From: Favolaschia claudopus | Taxonomy: Eukaryota; Basidiomycota; Agaricomycetes; Agaricales; Mycenaceae | NCBI GenBank assembly: GCA_037176885.1 | Contig: JAWWNJ010000040.1 | Location: 1,612,001-1,676,000 of the forward strand | DNA: 64,000 nt | Direction of reading: 5' to 3' | Shown: positions 51,935 through 63,036 of the stretch, piece after piece | How the letters are laid out: the number at the start of each line of letters is the position of its first letter | Numbering within the stretch: the first letter of the stretch is position 1 | Translations under genes and position numbers: made by a program | Notes under the pieces: generated by a model | The model's database searches: none | The model's input: only the letters and a program-made list of their open reading frames with translations | What the model was told of the DNA's origin: nothing

Positions 51935-54900
51935 TAGTGCTGCCGGAAGCTGGAGTTAGCTCCGAGCTGAGTTCAGCTCCAACTCGGCACGTTACCATAA
52001 ACGGCACCTCGAGGTGATGCCAGCTCGCCTCACCTCGGCCCCCAAAACAGGCACTGTGACACTCTTGACAGCGTCACTGAGTGACTGGCGCGTCAAGCAC
52101 AATCCTCGTCCTCCCGCTCACCGGTTAGCGCGTTCCTGCCGCGACCCAATCCTCCTATGATTCACCTCAACCTCGCTTGGCGTCGACGTCACCGCCTGGC
52201 TGCTACGGAGAATGCGAAACGCCCCACACAGAGCTGGAAATATGACGCAAAGGTGGCGCGTCGGGATAGTGCGTTGGCGCACTCAGGGTCCAAGGTACGC
52301 GCAATAGATACCTCCGAAATGTTATATATATTGCCCCAATTATACTCCATTCCAACCCTCCCTCTTGTGAACTCCCATGGCCTCGCCGTCCTGCCAATGC
52401 GGCAACCCGCAGGCATGCACTTGCTACATCCAACCCCCGCGTCAAAACAATTTCACAACGCATTCCTACCCCACGCCCAACGTCTTTGGCTCCTGGCCTG
52501 GCTCTCAGGTTCATGCCGTGCCTCTCCCGCCTCAAGCTTTCATCCCCGGATCGCCGTATCCTCCACCACCTCCCGTCACTTTCGGCCAGACTTACGGCTT
52601 TCAAAATACATACCCCGCCTTATTTAACACCGTGATTCCTCCCCCTTCCTCTGCGGCAACCCATGCACCATTTGTCGACGCGACTAACACGATTAATGCC
52701 GGCCTCGCTCCGCCACAGCGCAAGAAGAAACGTAAAGCGAATCCCAACGCTAACTCGGCAGCTACATCGCGTACCCGTCGCCGCATCGACCCCAACTCCA
52801 CCTCCGAACCGGCTGTGTTCGGGGTCGGTCCGTCTGACCCAAATGTTGCAGCGGCAGCAGCTGCCTCTGAATCAGTTTCCCATCCTTCAATCCCTCACCC
52901 CAACTTCGGCTCTTTGGTCAATCAATCTTCGGCATCCGGAGACGATGCAACAGATGTTTGGTATTTTGTTCGAGGCGTTCACGGCGCTTCTGCGCCAACC
53001 GTCGCACCAGAACCAACGGAAATGAAGGAAGATCGACCGGATAAAAAGGTGTTTTCCCATTTGTCGTGCCGCCTCTGTCCGTGAGTGTTCAAGTGTGTTC
53101 TGTTTTTGTTTTCGCTATCTGAACCCTTCCATCGTTAGATTTCCGAAATGGAAGGCATGGAAGAATGGTCCTGGACAAACCAAGACCATCCGAAATCATC
53201 TTGAGGGAGAACATGGCAAAGTTTGGAAGGATATGGTCATCCTGAAGGGGCTCAAGAATTGGGATATTCTCGCAAAGGCGCCGAAGACTCCGGGAGAGCG
53301 AGAGGAATTTTCTATTCCCGGATTCTACGAACGATTGGTTAAGTGGATCGCTGTTGATGATCAGGTTGGTGCTATCTCATCATTGTTTCTTGCGATTCTA
53401 ATATATTTGTTTAGTCTCTGGACGTGGTGGACTGTCCCGAGCTCAATGGGCACCTTGTACTTAAAACTCGGCTCGTTGCTTTTCGTTGATTGGACGGGAG
53501 ACACACCGGTCAAAATATCGCCAAAATCTTTGTACAAGTTTTGAAGGAGATTGGTTGTTTGCACAAAGTAAGTCACATAGAGTTGTGAATTGAACGGCTT
53601 GCTGATGATAACTCAGCTCGGAATGATTACATGCGACAATGCTAGCAACAATAACACATGCATGGTGTATATTGCGCAAGAGCTCGCCGTGCTCGGAATT
53701 CCTTTCGATGCGGAAGGGAACAGAATTCGGTGAGTTTTAATGATTTATTCCCGAGTCTGAGGGCTAACCGTGTTCAGCTGTTTTCCGCATGTCGTCAATA
53801 TTGCTGTCAAAGCCGCTCTCGCAACACTTCCCGAATTACCTGCTCCTCAAGATGGTGTCGATTCGGACAACTACGGCACGCCGATTCCCGAGGCACTGAA
53901 GCAGGATGTCGGGTATTGGGAGGCGCTAAGAAAAAATCCAGTCAAACAAACTCGTACACTCGTTACATCGTGCCTTGAATTTGACTTGGAATTTCGTTTA
54001 GGCTGTTGAGGCATTTCTCGATGACCCAATGCAAGTCAAAATTTCGGATGATCGGCTCGATCCAGTCACCAAGACTGTTCTCATCGACATTCGGCGGTTT
54101 TTACAGGTTCCGCATCTTGTCCAGGAGATAGTCTCTGCGGAGAAAGCACCTACCCTGTCCTATGTGCTTCCACTCTACGAGCAGCTCATTGCCGCCCTCA
54201 AGCTTCTTGCACGAGAGCTCCCGAAAATCAGTCTCGGTATCAGCGCCGCTGTCGACAAATTCACAGAATATCTTGGGATGTCTCGGCGCACTCGAATGTA
54301 TGCGCTAGCGATGGGTAATTACTTCCTTGTTTGTCTCTTAATTCGCTTCAATCACTCATATTTAACTTTCAGTTCTAAATCCGACGACAAAACTCCAGTG
54401 GCTAAGGGACAACTGGTCTTCATCAGATGCTGAAGAAGCCAGAACCTGGATTTGTGCAGCGGTGCGTCCCAACTTTCACATTATACTGCGCTACTGACAA
54501 ACTCCCAAGATGCTGGAGTACCGCCGGGAGTTCCGCGCTCACCAGAACTCTCCGAGCACTGTGCACATAGCTTCGACCGCCAGCCGCCGCGCTGTTCACA
54601 CGCCGTCTGCATCCCATGCCGCTCGTGCCCAGAAATCTGGGTTTGCGAAGCTTGGTGCTCTTGTAAAAGAGCTGTCTGCTTCCGACATCGAATCCCCACC
54701 GAGTACTCAAAGTCCGCAGCCGCTTTCGGAGGAAGAGCAAGTAGAGGCAGAGCGCCTATGAGAAGGAGGGTTTGCTGGGAGGCTCGGACCCAGAGTATGA
54801 GGACCTTGACTTGCTCCGCTACTGGGAGGTGAGTTTAAGTATGTTCTTATACAATGTTGGTCTGAAAAATGTTGCAGGCTCGTCAATATCGGTTCCGTTA

Positions 54901-55516
54901 CCTATTTCGCGTGGCGCTTGATGTATTGCCTGTTCAGGCTTCTGCGGTACCATGCGAGCGTGTTTTCTCTTCCAGCAAGGACACAGATGCCTCCCTACGC
55001 ATCAGTCTCTCCCCCGAGATGATGGAAATGCTCCAGATTCTCAAATTTATTTATCGACAGGATCGCATCAAATTTTGCGAGGACTTCGTCGTAACTGAGG
55101 AAGATCTGTCTGTTGTTGATATTGACCCTGATGTAGCAGAAAGGTTGATTGCGTCAGGGCGTACTCAAGAGCTTGAGGATCTTATAGAATCTTCCTGGGC
55201 TTCGCCCGTTTGATTTTGCGTTGTATTCACTTATATAATCATTGTGCTTTGTATTGTTCCATAATTTACTCATAAACTGTATAGTCTTTTATTGTGCATA
55301 TGTTTATTGTACTTATTGGAGAATTGTAGCACATTTTAGAGGTGCATACGAGGTCAAAACAGTGCAATGCAGCTCAACGAGGAGACGGGGAACCGTGGGA
55401 CGGAAACTTCCATTTATGGATGTCAGCTCCGAGCTGCCTCGGCCCAACTCCGAGCTCGAGCGAGCTGATGGGCAATCACCTCGAGCTCAGCTCCAACTCA
55501 GCTCCCGGCAGCACTA
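51935..55516 (+). mobile_element. hAT transposon, 3,582 bp, target duplication TTTGTGAT
   Basis: Ends tagtgctgccgg inverted; TTTGTGAT at 51927-51934 and 55517-55524. Subterminal DNA is rich in gagct/agctc and cacctcgaggtga words. Contains one transposase gene, now defective. Confidence 0.95.
52377..55213 (+). pseudogene. hAT transposase gene, multi-exon, inactive
   Basis: Exons by GT..AG junctions: 52377-53080, 53139-53364, 53415-53567, 53617-53729, 53778-~53973, ~54003-54314, 54373-54461, 54510-54828, 54878-55213. TATA at 52322. The N-terminus is P/N/S-rich with a basic stretch (RKKKRKANPN). A BED finger spans exons 1-2 (FSHLSCRLCP then FPKWKAWKNGPG, IRNHLEGEHGK). Exon 3 jumps from SLDVVDCPEL to LKTRLVAFR, losing the block with the first catalytic Asp, and has a TGA at 53487-53489. 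Exon 4 keeps the second-Asp motif MITCDNASNN. Near 53975 another deletion removes the block before AVEAFLDDP. A frameshift near 54757 precedes AYEKEGLLGG. The hAT dimerisation domain is intact (LDVLPVQASAVPCERVFSSS). Transposition by this copy is impossible. Confidence 0.9.
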
Positions 55517-55906
55517 TTTGTGATGCAGCAGAGAGGGGCCGATCTGATGTGACCTGATCCGAGCTTCTCCTCTTCTTCTACCACCACCATCGACTTCCCG
55601 TTCACCCTCTCTCACCTCGCTAGAGCTCATCATTCACGACACTTTTGCTTCTGGGTTCATCCTCGCGCATCCCATCACCCCACGACCTGGCCGCCAGCGG
55701 CGAAGGCTCATCGCCGCTGTGTGTTCCCCACACCCACATCTATGTGGCTGTCCCATTGCCGAAACGAACGAAGCAATGAACAAAACAAACGAAACGGACA
55801 TTCGTATTGGCTGACCGCTAACAAAATGCCGTGAACCGCCCCACTGGTGCGTCATTTTGTCGAGATGTTGAGTTCGTGCCCGCATGCTCCACCCGTCTCT
55901 CTGCAC
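55517..55906. other. Intergenic, no supported feature
   Basis: Only target-site copies at either end (55517-55524 and 55899-55906) are recognisable. Confidence 0.5.
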
Positions 55907-56427
55907 CAGTGTTCCTTTTTAAGGCCTTATTAAGGGCACCTCCGAAGGCTAAGGCCTTAAAGGCCTTAATAAGGTTATTAAGGGCTCCATATTAAGGGGT
56001 CTTAGGATGAAAAATACAAATTTTTCCGGGCTTTTTTAGATGCATTTTTCGGGGAGTTCCAAAGCGGTTTTGCTTCTTATTGCTTGCTCCAGCTGAGTTT
56101 TGGCTGAACTTGATGTTTGTGGACTGAAATTGCTCCCGCCAGGGCAATGCAGGTAGCCGAGCTGAGGGCTTGGCCGATGTTCCGCCACGCTTCAGCAGAA
56201 TCAACCAAGAATCAACGGAGCCTGCCGGACACTGGCATTGAGAATCCCTTAATGCTGCGGGCCTTTGGCAGGTGCCGAACCTGCCGAACGTAGCCGAGAA
56301 GGGTGACGTAATCCAAGGTAAGGCTTAATTAAGGGTTAAGATGGATCCAGCTTCATGTTAACCCTTAGCATTAACTTGAAATTAAGGGTTAATTCATTCT
56401 AAGGCTTAACCCTTAGGAGGAACACTG
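55907..56427. mobile_element. hAT-type MITE (TTAAGG family), 521 bp, target duplication CTCTGCAC
   Basis: Ends cagtgttcc/ggaacactg; CTCTGCAC at 55899-55906 and 56428-56435. Ttaagg words in both arms. No coding capacity. Confidence 0.93.
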
Positions 56428-56461
56428 CTCTGCACAATGTCGATTCACTCGATGCTCAACC

Positions 56462-57660
56462 ATGCCCGCCACAACGAGCCGTCTTCGCTCACTGCTGCCC
56501 AAGACGCCCTCTATGACTCAGCCGGAGCCCTTTTTGCTTAGCAGAACAATGGAGCGCGAGGGGAATCTCGGCGAGCTGAGTGCAGTCAGTGGTGCACCTG
56601 TGGAGATCAGAGCGAATTCTGTTTCAAGGAAGAGTCGGAATCAGGTCAGCAATTCAACAAAATGTCGTGCCGGACCCGTTCAAAAGTAATTTTTCCTTAG
56701 TCCGAGTCTGAACGGCGTTCGGCGGGCCAAAAGAGACGAAGGAAGAGAGAAGCAAAGGAAAAAGAGAACGATGGTCGTTTGGTATGCGAGACTTGCGATC
56801 TGAGGACTTCACACTGATCTGAGGGGCACAGTCAGGCATTGTAAGGCCTGTATACTTGCCACGATCATTGGCTCAACGAGCACGTCGGCAACGAGAGCTC
56901 GCTCGCTGGTGAAATTGAGGATCTATTGGACATCGAGGGATATAAAGGTTGTCATAGGTCTCGAGCGCAAACGCTACGGCGGAAAGTTGAACAAGGGGAA
57001 CAAAGGTTAAAGTTATCTCCTGAATGCGGTACGCGTCCACCCAATTGGAGCTGTATTGTCTAGCTTACTGTTTTGTTCGTCACAGATCCGACTCAGTCCT
57101 TAGATCAAGCCCTCGACCACGAATACGATGTCAATCAGCCTCGCCGCAATAACCGATATCGGACAAGTTACCGAAGTAGGATGCTTTGGTATGAGGATGA
57201 GGTTCGGCGAGGTGTTTACAGTTGCGGCGAAATTAAATGCATTACCATAAAAGGAAATTATCACCATTTTCATCCCCTCTGGCTTGGAAGCGCCGGGAGA
57301 AGGCTCGATATAGCTTCATGATACGATGGCACGTCTGTCAGTGCAGTATGCAAGTATGAAGTAGGTCGTTTGCATCACGATTGAGCGAGAATGGTGGAAT
57401 AAGCTGTAATCTAAATCGACCAATCGGAGCCCAGACTAACTTTCCCATGGATCATTTTCACTGCTAAAACATCTGAATTGGCGACACCAATGCTGACCTT
57501 GCGATGACTCGGCCGCGTTGCCCTGTCCAGAGCTGATTTAACAGAAATTTCCTTTTATGGTAATGCATTTAATTTCGCCGCAACTGTATGCTGAGGAACA
57601 ACGACGGGAGATGATGCTTGGATGGCAACAAATTTCCCCAGGCATTTCAACATTGTAAAC
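56462..57660 (+). pseudogene. Hypothetical gene with a MITE in its last exon
   Basis: ATG 56462 (MPATTSRLRSLLPKTPSMTQ). A candidate intron 56645-56700 leads to a basic coiled stretch (SAGQKRRRKREAKEKEND) and a CETC-containing segment that stops at 56816; a one-base shift there would extend it. After a candidate intron ending CACAG at 57085, the frame DPTQSLDQALDHEYDVNQPR through MLWYEDEVRRGVY is cut by the MITE at 57219. With the MITE removed it continues AEEQRREMMLGWQQISPGIS and stops at about 57660. The family is unknown; exon links before 57085 are uncertain. The MITE truncates the protein. Confidence 0.4.
57219..57586. mobile_element. 368-bp CAGTTGCGGC-family MITE in an exon, TA-flanked
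   Basis: Inverted ends cagttgcggcgaaattaaat, subterminal accataaaaggaaatt; TA at 57217-57218 and 57587-57588. Removal restores the reading frame across the junction (GVY then AEEQ). Confidence 0.92.
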
Positions 57661-57843
57661 GGCTTAAGATGTATTTACTATATGTAAGAAACCAAGCCAT
57701 TTGAGATGGAGTGAGCTCGCACACGGGGCCGCGAGGAGTCGACCGAAGGTCGGCGACGATTGGGACTGGCACCTGGTTTTCGTAGGGCAGAAGAGCGGAA
57801 TCCCATGGCGAAGCATGGGCTCACTGCTATTTTTTACAACGTA

Positions 57844-58314
57844 CAGTGGGATATCTCATAATGCATGAGGTCAAAATGCATAAACCTCATTATGCATCGA
57901 CTTTTGGTGTTCACCGACTTGGTAGGCTGGAATTTTATGCATTATCCTCATAATGCCTATTGCATAGGGTGAAGAGCGCATTTATGCATTTTGAAATTGC
58001 AAAAATCGTACAATTTGGTGAATTTTACCGCTCTCAGGACCAATTTAGACATATTCCGCACCCTGAATACACAGCCGCGTCATTTTTACCCCAAAATTTA
58101 GCCAAGTTCCTTGATCTGCTGGTTATTACAGCTAATTTTGACAGGCTCCCGCCAACTTCCAAGTGATTCGGTGTTCGCCGGACTACCATATATAGTATTT
58201 TCGTGACAATGTCACGCATGTCACATCGTGTGACATTATGCAGAAATGCATATTGCTCATAATGCATAGGCTTTGGGGGTCCACGGGCCTTATGCATTAT
58301 GAGCTATCCGACTG
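57844..58314. mobile_element. 471-bp MITE with repeated ATGCAT palindromes, TA-flanked
   Basis: Ends cagtgggatatctcataatg and cagtcggatagctcataatg (inverted); TA at 57842-57843 and 58315-58316. The words tcataatgcat and atgcataa occur at least ten times, concentrated toward both ends. Confidence 0.88.
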
Positions 58315-58793
58315 TAGTCCATTTTTAAGATCAACGGGGTTAACCGACCGATCAGCTGGGTCCTCAACATGTTGAGTGCACAGCCACGATTCACACACCA
58401 CAGACATCCCGGTACGCACCGAGGCTGAGTGTGACGTTGTCACAACCGTAACACTTAACAATATTCTGTCTTTTGTCCGCAATTTCTCGACCGTGCGGGC
58501 TTGCAGACCTTTGGCTTTGCTCGGGCTGTACAGATACGATATTCAAGCTATTTAATTGCGTGTTCTCTCATGCTGGGACGGCCCGAATGTTCGCAATTTG
58601 AATAAATTCGGCTTGCAGACCTCTGATTTTGCTTGGGCTGTACAGATACGATATCTAAGTTATTTAATTGCGTGTTTTCTCATGCTGGGACGGCCAGAAT
58701 GCTCGCGATTTGAATAAATTCTGCATTTTTATCATCCCCCTCTGTTGCCGCGAAATGGGCATCTCCCGCTCCTCCGGATGCTCCAAGAAAATA

Positions 58794-59141
58794 TTAGCAA
58801 CACTCAATTTGTTCTGAGCTCTTTGTCTGCTCAAACTCACGAGATTCTCTCGCTCTAGTCACAATCAAACTTCTTTTCCTCATTGCTTCTGGGCTTTCCA
58901 GTGATGCAGCCTGAGGTGAGGCGAAAAATAGGTGAGGAGATTTCAATATTGTTTCATTCAGTCTCTGTTGTACTCGGGAATCCATGCTAGGTATGTTTAC
59001 TGGGCCAGGTTTGAATTTTCTATCACCTTCTGTAAGCCTAGGATTACAGTTCCTTTGAAGTATCTCATGCTGTAGCTTTCGGCCAGTGAATGGGCTTCTA
59101 CTTACTCTAGTGTGAGTCCATAATTCAGTCAAGTCAACCAT
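58794..59141 (-). CDS. Unknown ORF of the dimer element, copy 1
   Basis: 115 codons on the minus strand beginning MVDLTELWTHTRVSRSPFTG, with a basic middle (LTEGDRKFKPGP) and an R/E-rich end (MRKRSLIVTRARESREFEQT). It resembles no family known to me. It is the longest frame in the unit and occurs without change at 59972-60319, but since the whole unit is duplicated identically that is not independent evidence of selection. Confidence 0.35.
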   Translation of the reverse strand: MVDLTELWTHTRVSRSPFTGRKLQHEILQRNCNPRLTEGDRKFKPGPVNIPSMDSRVQQRLNETILKSPHLFFASPQAASLESPEAMRKRSLIVTRARESREFEQTKSSEQIECC

Positions 59142-59971
59142 ACAAATGTACGCACTTGATACTGCATTTTTATTTTTTTATTTTCGATGCAATAGCCTGT
59201 TTAGGAGGCAGAGTTTATCTTCCTCTCCTCCGGGCTCTCCTTTCATATTTACTGTTGAACTTTGGTACCCCTTGCCAGTTCCCCGTGTGTCTTGCTGCTT
59301 TATGTTTATTTTGTGCATTGAGTAATTGAAAAAGCTTCAAACAAGTACAATAATAGCCCGCCTTGAATCTTTCTGAGCCTCCCAAGAGCCTCCCCATGCT
59401 CGCCCCGAAAGCTCACTGGTCTCTTTCTTTTCTCTTTCTTTTTCTTTCTTTTTCCGCCTTTTTGCGTTCTTTTCCCCTTTTGGACACCCAGTGGTATGGT
59501 CGGAAAACCCAACGGGGTTAACCGACCGATCAGCTGGGTCCTCAACATGTTGAGTGCACAGCCACGATTCACACACCACAGACATCCCGGTACGCACCGA
59601 GGCTGAGTGTGACGTTGTCACAACCGTAACACTTAACAATATTCTGTCTTTTGTCCGCAATTTCTCGACCGTGCGGGCTTGCAGACCTTTGGCTTTGCTC
59701 GGGCTGTACAGATACGATATTCAAGCTATTTAATTGCGTGTTCTCTCATGCTGGGACGGCCCGAATGTTCGCAATTTGAATAAATTCGGCTTGCAGACCT
59801 CTGATTTTGCTTGGGCTGTACAGATACGATATCTAAGTTATTTAATTGCGTGTTTTCTCATGCTGGGACGGCCAGAATGCTCGCGATTTGAATAAATTCT
59901 GCATTTTTATCATCCCCCTCTGTTGCCGCGAAATGGGCATCTCCCGCTCCTCCGGATGCTCCAAGAAAATA

Positions 59972-60319
59972 TTAGCAACACTCAATTTGTTCTGAGCTCT
60001 TTGTCTGCTCAAACTCACGAGATTCTCTCGCTCTAGTCACAATCAAACTTCTTTTCCTCATTGCTTCTGGGCTTTCCAGTGATGCAGCCTGAGGTGAGGC
60101 GAAAAATAGGTGAGGAGATTTCAATATTGTTTCATTCAGTCTCTGTTGTACTCGGGAATCCATGCTAGGTATGTTTACTGGGCCAGGTTTGAATTTTCTA
60201 TCACCTTCTGTAAGCCTAGGATTACAGTTCCTTTGAAGTATCTCATGCTGTAGCTTTCGGCCAGTGAATGGGCTTCTACTTACTCTAGTGTGAGTCCATA
60301 ATTCAGTCAAGTCAACCAT
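59972..60319 (-). CDS. Unknown ORF of the dimer element, copy 2
   Basis: Exact second copy, 1,178 bp downstream of the first, with the same start, length and stop. Confidence 0.35.
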   Translation of the reverse strand: MVDLTELWTHTRVSRSPFTGRKLQHEILQRNCNPRLTEGDRKFKPGPVNIPSMDSRVQQRLNETILKSPHLFFASPQAASLESPEAMRKRSLIVTRARESREFEQTKSSEQIECC

Positions 60320-60796
60320 ACAAATGTACGCACTTGATACTGCATTTTTATTTTTTTATTTTCGATGCAATAGCCTGTTTAGGAGGCAGAGTTTATCTTC
60401 CTCTCCTCCGGGCTCTCCTTTCATATTTACTGTTGAACTTTGGTACCCCTTGCCAGTTCCCCGTGTGTCTTGCTGCTTTATGTTTATTTTGTGCATTGAG
60501 TAATTGAAAAAGCTTCAAACAAGTACAATAATAGCCCGCCTTGAATCTTTCTGAGCCTCCCAAGAGCCTCCCCATGCTCGCCCCGAAAGCTCACTGGTCT
60601 CTTTCTTTTCTCTTTCTTTTTCTTTCTTTTTCCGCCTTTTTGCGTTCTTTTCCCCTTTTGGACACCCAGTGGTATGGTCGGAAAACCCAACGGTTGACCC
60701 ACTCAGCCTCGGTGCGTACCGGGATGTCTGTGGTGTGTGAATCGTGGCTGTGCACTCAACATGTTGAGGACCCAGCTGATCGGTCGGTTAACCCGC

Positions 60797-62545
60797 CTCT
60801 TGATGACTGACCCATGGACCTCCATTGCCCCTCACAAAAAATCGAATTGGTGGATACTAACACTCTACATAAAACTCTCTATGGGTTCCGAGCTTTAAAA
60901 GGAGTGATACCAGTGAAATTGAAGGAAATATTAACCTTGTCCAAATGGCGTGAAAAACCGCTTTTCCAGGACCCCGAACACTTGATTATCACCACCACCC
61001 AGTCGCTATCCATCATTCAGGTTCTGAACGCCCCTTGAACCGCGCAGAAAATCCACCCACGGGTAGTTTTAAATGGCACAGGAGACCTGTATTCCTCTAA
61101 TTGAACACGTCTAGACGCAAAAGAACAACCAAATTCATCATAGGCCCCGGGAAGTGGCCTTGCTTTCCTATCCCTAAAAGTTTATCTTCCTCTTACAACG
61201 GTACAAGCCATCTTTATTCTTCTGTTGACATAAACTGATCGTTGTGGTATAGGGAGGGGAGGCTGAAGACGATACTAACGCCGACGCGGACGATGAAGCC
61301 GATGATGTCGAGGCCCCACTGTTCTCGCGCTACCACCGGCAATCTCGCCTTCGACTGAGCACCCACGCAAAAATCGACCACTTCCTCTTCAATCTCGGAC
61401 CCAACATCTTCGAGAAAGCCGAGCACGATGCGCACGCTGGCGCCACACTTCGCACGCGCTTGGATGGCACTGACAAAACCCGGCACTGTCTCGGAGGAGG
61501 TCAAAAAGCTGACAATAAAGATAAACTTGAAGAAGACAAAGGCATGAGTAGGGCTAATGCTCTTAGATAGCATTGGCGGGGGCCGCCGATTTTTTAGGCC
61601 AAAAAAACGGATTTATTGCGATTTTATTATTCACGTGATGAACCTTGTGGGTTTTTGAGCCTAAAAACTGCTCAACGAGTGGGTTCTTGAGGCCGAAATG
61701 GTGAAAATTTCCGGAGCAGGCTTGGCGGGAGCTTCCCGGGGCCTTTCATCATATTCTGGCCGATTTTGGCCCCACTTTGTTACACAAACTTGGTGGCTAT
61801 CCAGCCAAAAGCAATGCAAAGACCCGGATTCTCTGCACCAGGCATACACGATGGAGGCTCTAAGTATTCCTATTCACTTACCCCATGAAGCAATCAGTCA
61901 TCTGGGTGCAAAGATAGGAATTTCCATATCCAGCTGGTAAGTACATAATTTGATTTCGCCGCAACTGTATCTCGGCTTGCTAACAAGGCCTATGGTCCTG
62001 TAGGCCTTTAAAATCATACTTAGGCGGGCTGTCCTTCAATTCCTCCACCATATCTACCACCGTCGGCCGGACTACGCCCCGCTCTTTACTACCTTATAAG
62101 TTATAGGTAGCGAATATTCTTCGTCGGCGGTCTTCTGCCACTTCGTCTCTAAATCCACATCCCTCGCAAGAATCCCCAAGCCGTTCTGCACCAGCCGTAG
62201 ACTACCCCTTGTGACTCCTTGCAGGCTTGCCCCTTATGGTGGCTGCTTGAGGAGTCATGCTCCAACGGCAGGGGCTGTCCGTCCTTGTCTGCCATGGCGT
62301 ATGTGAGGAAAGGGCTTGGTCTGAATTCATCGCTCCACATGCGCTCAACATCCTCAAGAGTACGACTAAAGCTTTGAGATTGGAAAATTGGCGGCAGAAA
62401 ATGCACTGACCCCGCGTACCACGGCTGTTCGTTTTGCATTTTCAGGTTCGCAAGTTGCAGATGGTTTCTGCTAAGGCCCCATGCGCATTATATACTGAAG
62501 ACGGGCGGTAAAGAACAATAGAGAAATGGTGCTCTCTAAATATTA
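60797..62545. other. Unassigned region with scraps of possible coding DNA
   Basis: Short frames at 60814-61038 (+; KIELVDTNTLHKTLYGFRAL), 61214-61573 (both strands look equally protein-like) and 62149-62439 (-; MQNEQPWYAGSVHFLPPIFQ) lack family resemblance, introns I can place, or repeats. I do not call them genes. Confidence 0.4.
61945..61970. repeat. Solo end of a CAGTTGCGGC-family MITE
   Basis: tgatttcgccgcaactg followed by TA matches the right end of this family; no left end lies within 1 kb. Confidence 0.55.
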
Positions 62546-62736
62546 GAGCCTTTGCGGTAGCTGCTGGCGGCTAATTTTTCTCACGACCCACTAAGCACCT
62601 GGTCTCAAGTAAGCCACCCTGAGCAGCTGTTAACGTTATGAAGGACATCTCAAGGTGGCTAACTTGGCCCAGTAGCATCAGCAGTCGTTGTGTGGCACGA
62701 GCCGCCAGTTCGTGTGGCGGCTCACCACAAAGGCTC
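62546..62736. mobile_element. 191-bp TA-flanked MITE (GAG..TTTGCGG family)
   Basis: Ends gagcctttgcggt inverted, followed by ggcggct/agccgcc subterminal words; TA at 62544-62545 and 62737-62738. Related to the arms at 13815 and 14263. Confidence 0.8.
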
Positions 62737-63036
62737 TATTGTCTTGAACATGCGTCCAACAATGAAACAATAAGATTTGATATCAAAGGCACGGGTCATC
62801 AGAGTTATCATCAAACATTGCAGCTGTCACCGCTTCAGTCGCTGCATCGCAAAGGATGAAAAGCAACAAAAAAAAAGAAAAGAAAAAAGAAAAATAGCCG
62901 TGTTTACATACGCGTTGCGGCTGGTACCACACATGCACCACCACTACTCTTCAACGCGTTGGCAACCCGTCTAAGCTCGCTATTGAGCCTTATAGTAGAT
63001 ACAGATTTACTCTTGCGGTTTAAGTTACCGCGTTTG

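Larger units (their letters stand above)
58332..60796. mobile_element. Tandem dimer of a TIR element: two 1,178-bp units and one inverted end
   Basis: 58332-59509 and 59510-60687 are direct copies, identical as far as I compared. Each begins with a 96-bp segment gggttaaccgaccgatcagc... that appears once more inverted at 60700-60795 as the right end. The layout is therefore L-body-L-body-R: two left ends and one right end. Each body holds a further 112-bp tandem pair (cgggcttgcagacct... twice, 58497-58720) and an unrecognised minus ORF. No target duplication was identified. Confidence 0.85.

Noticed and set aside
57600..57843. Additional exon after the MITE-split gene
   Set aside because: The rejoined frame stops at about 57660 and nothing further is coding-like.
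61214..61573. 119-codon minus frame with hydrophobic segments
   Set aside because: The plus strand of the same DNA reads equally well (D/E-rich, then basic), so strand and frame cannot be decided.
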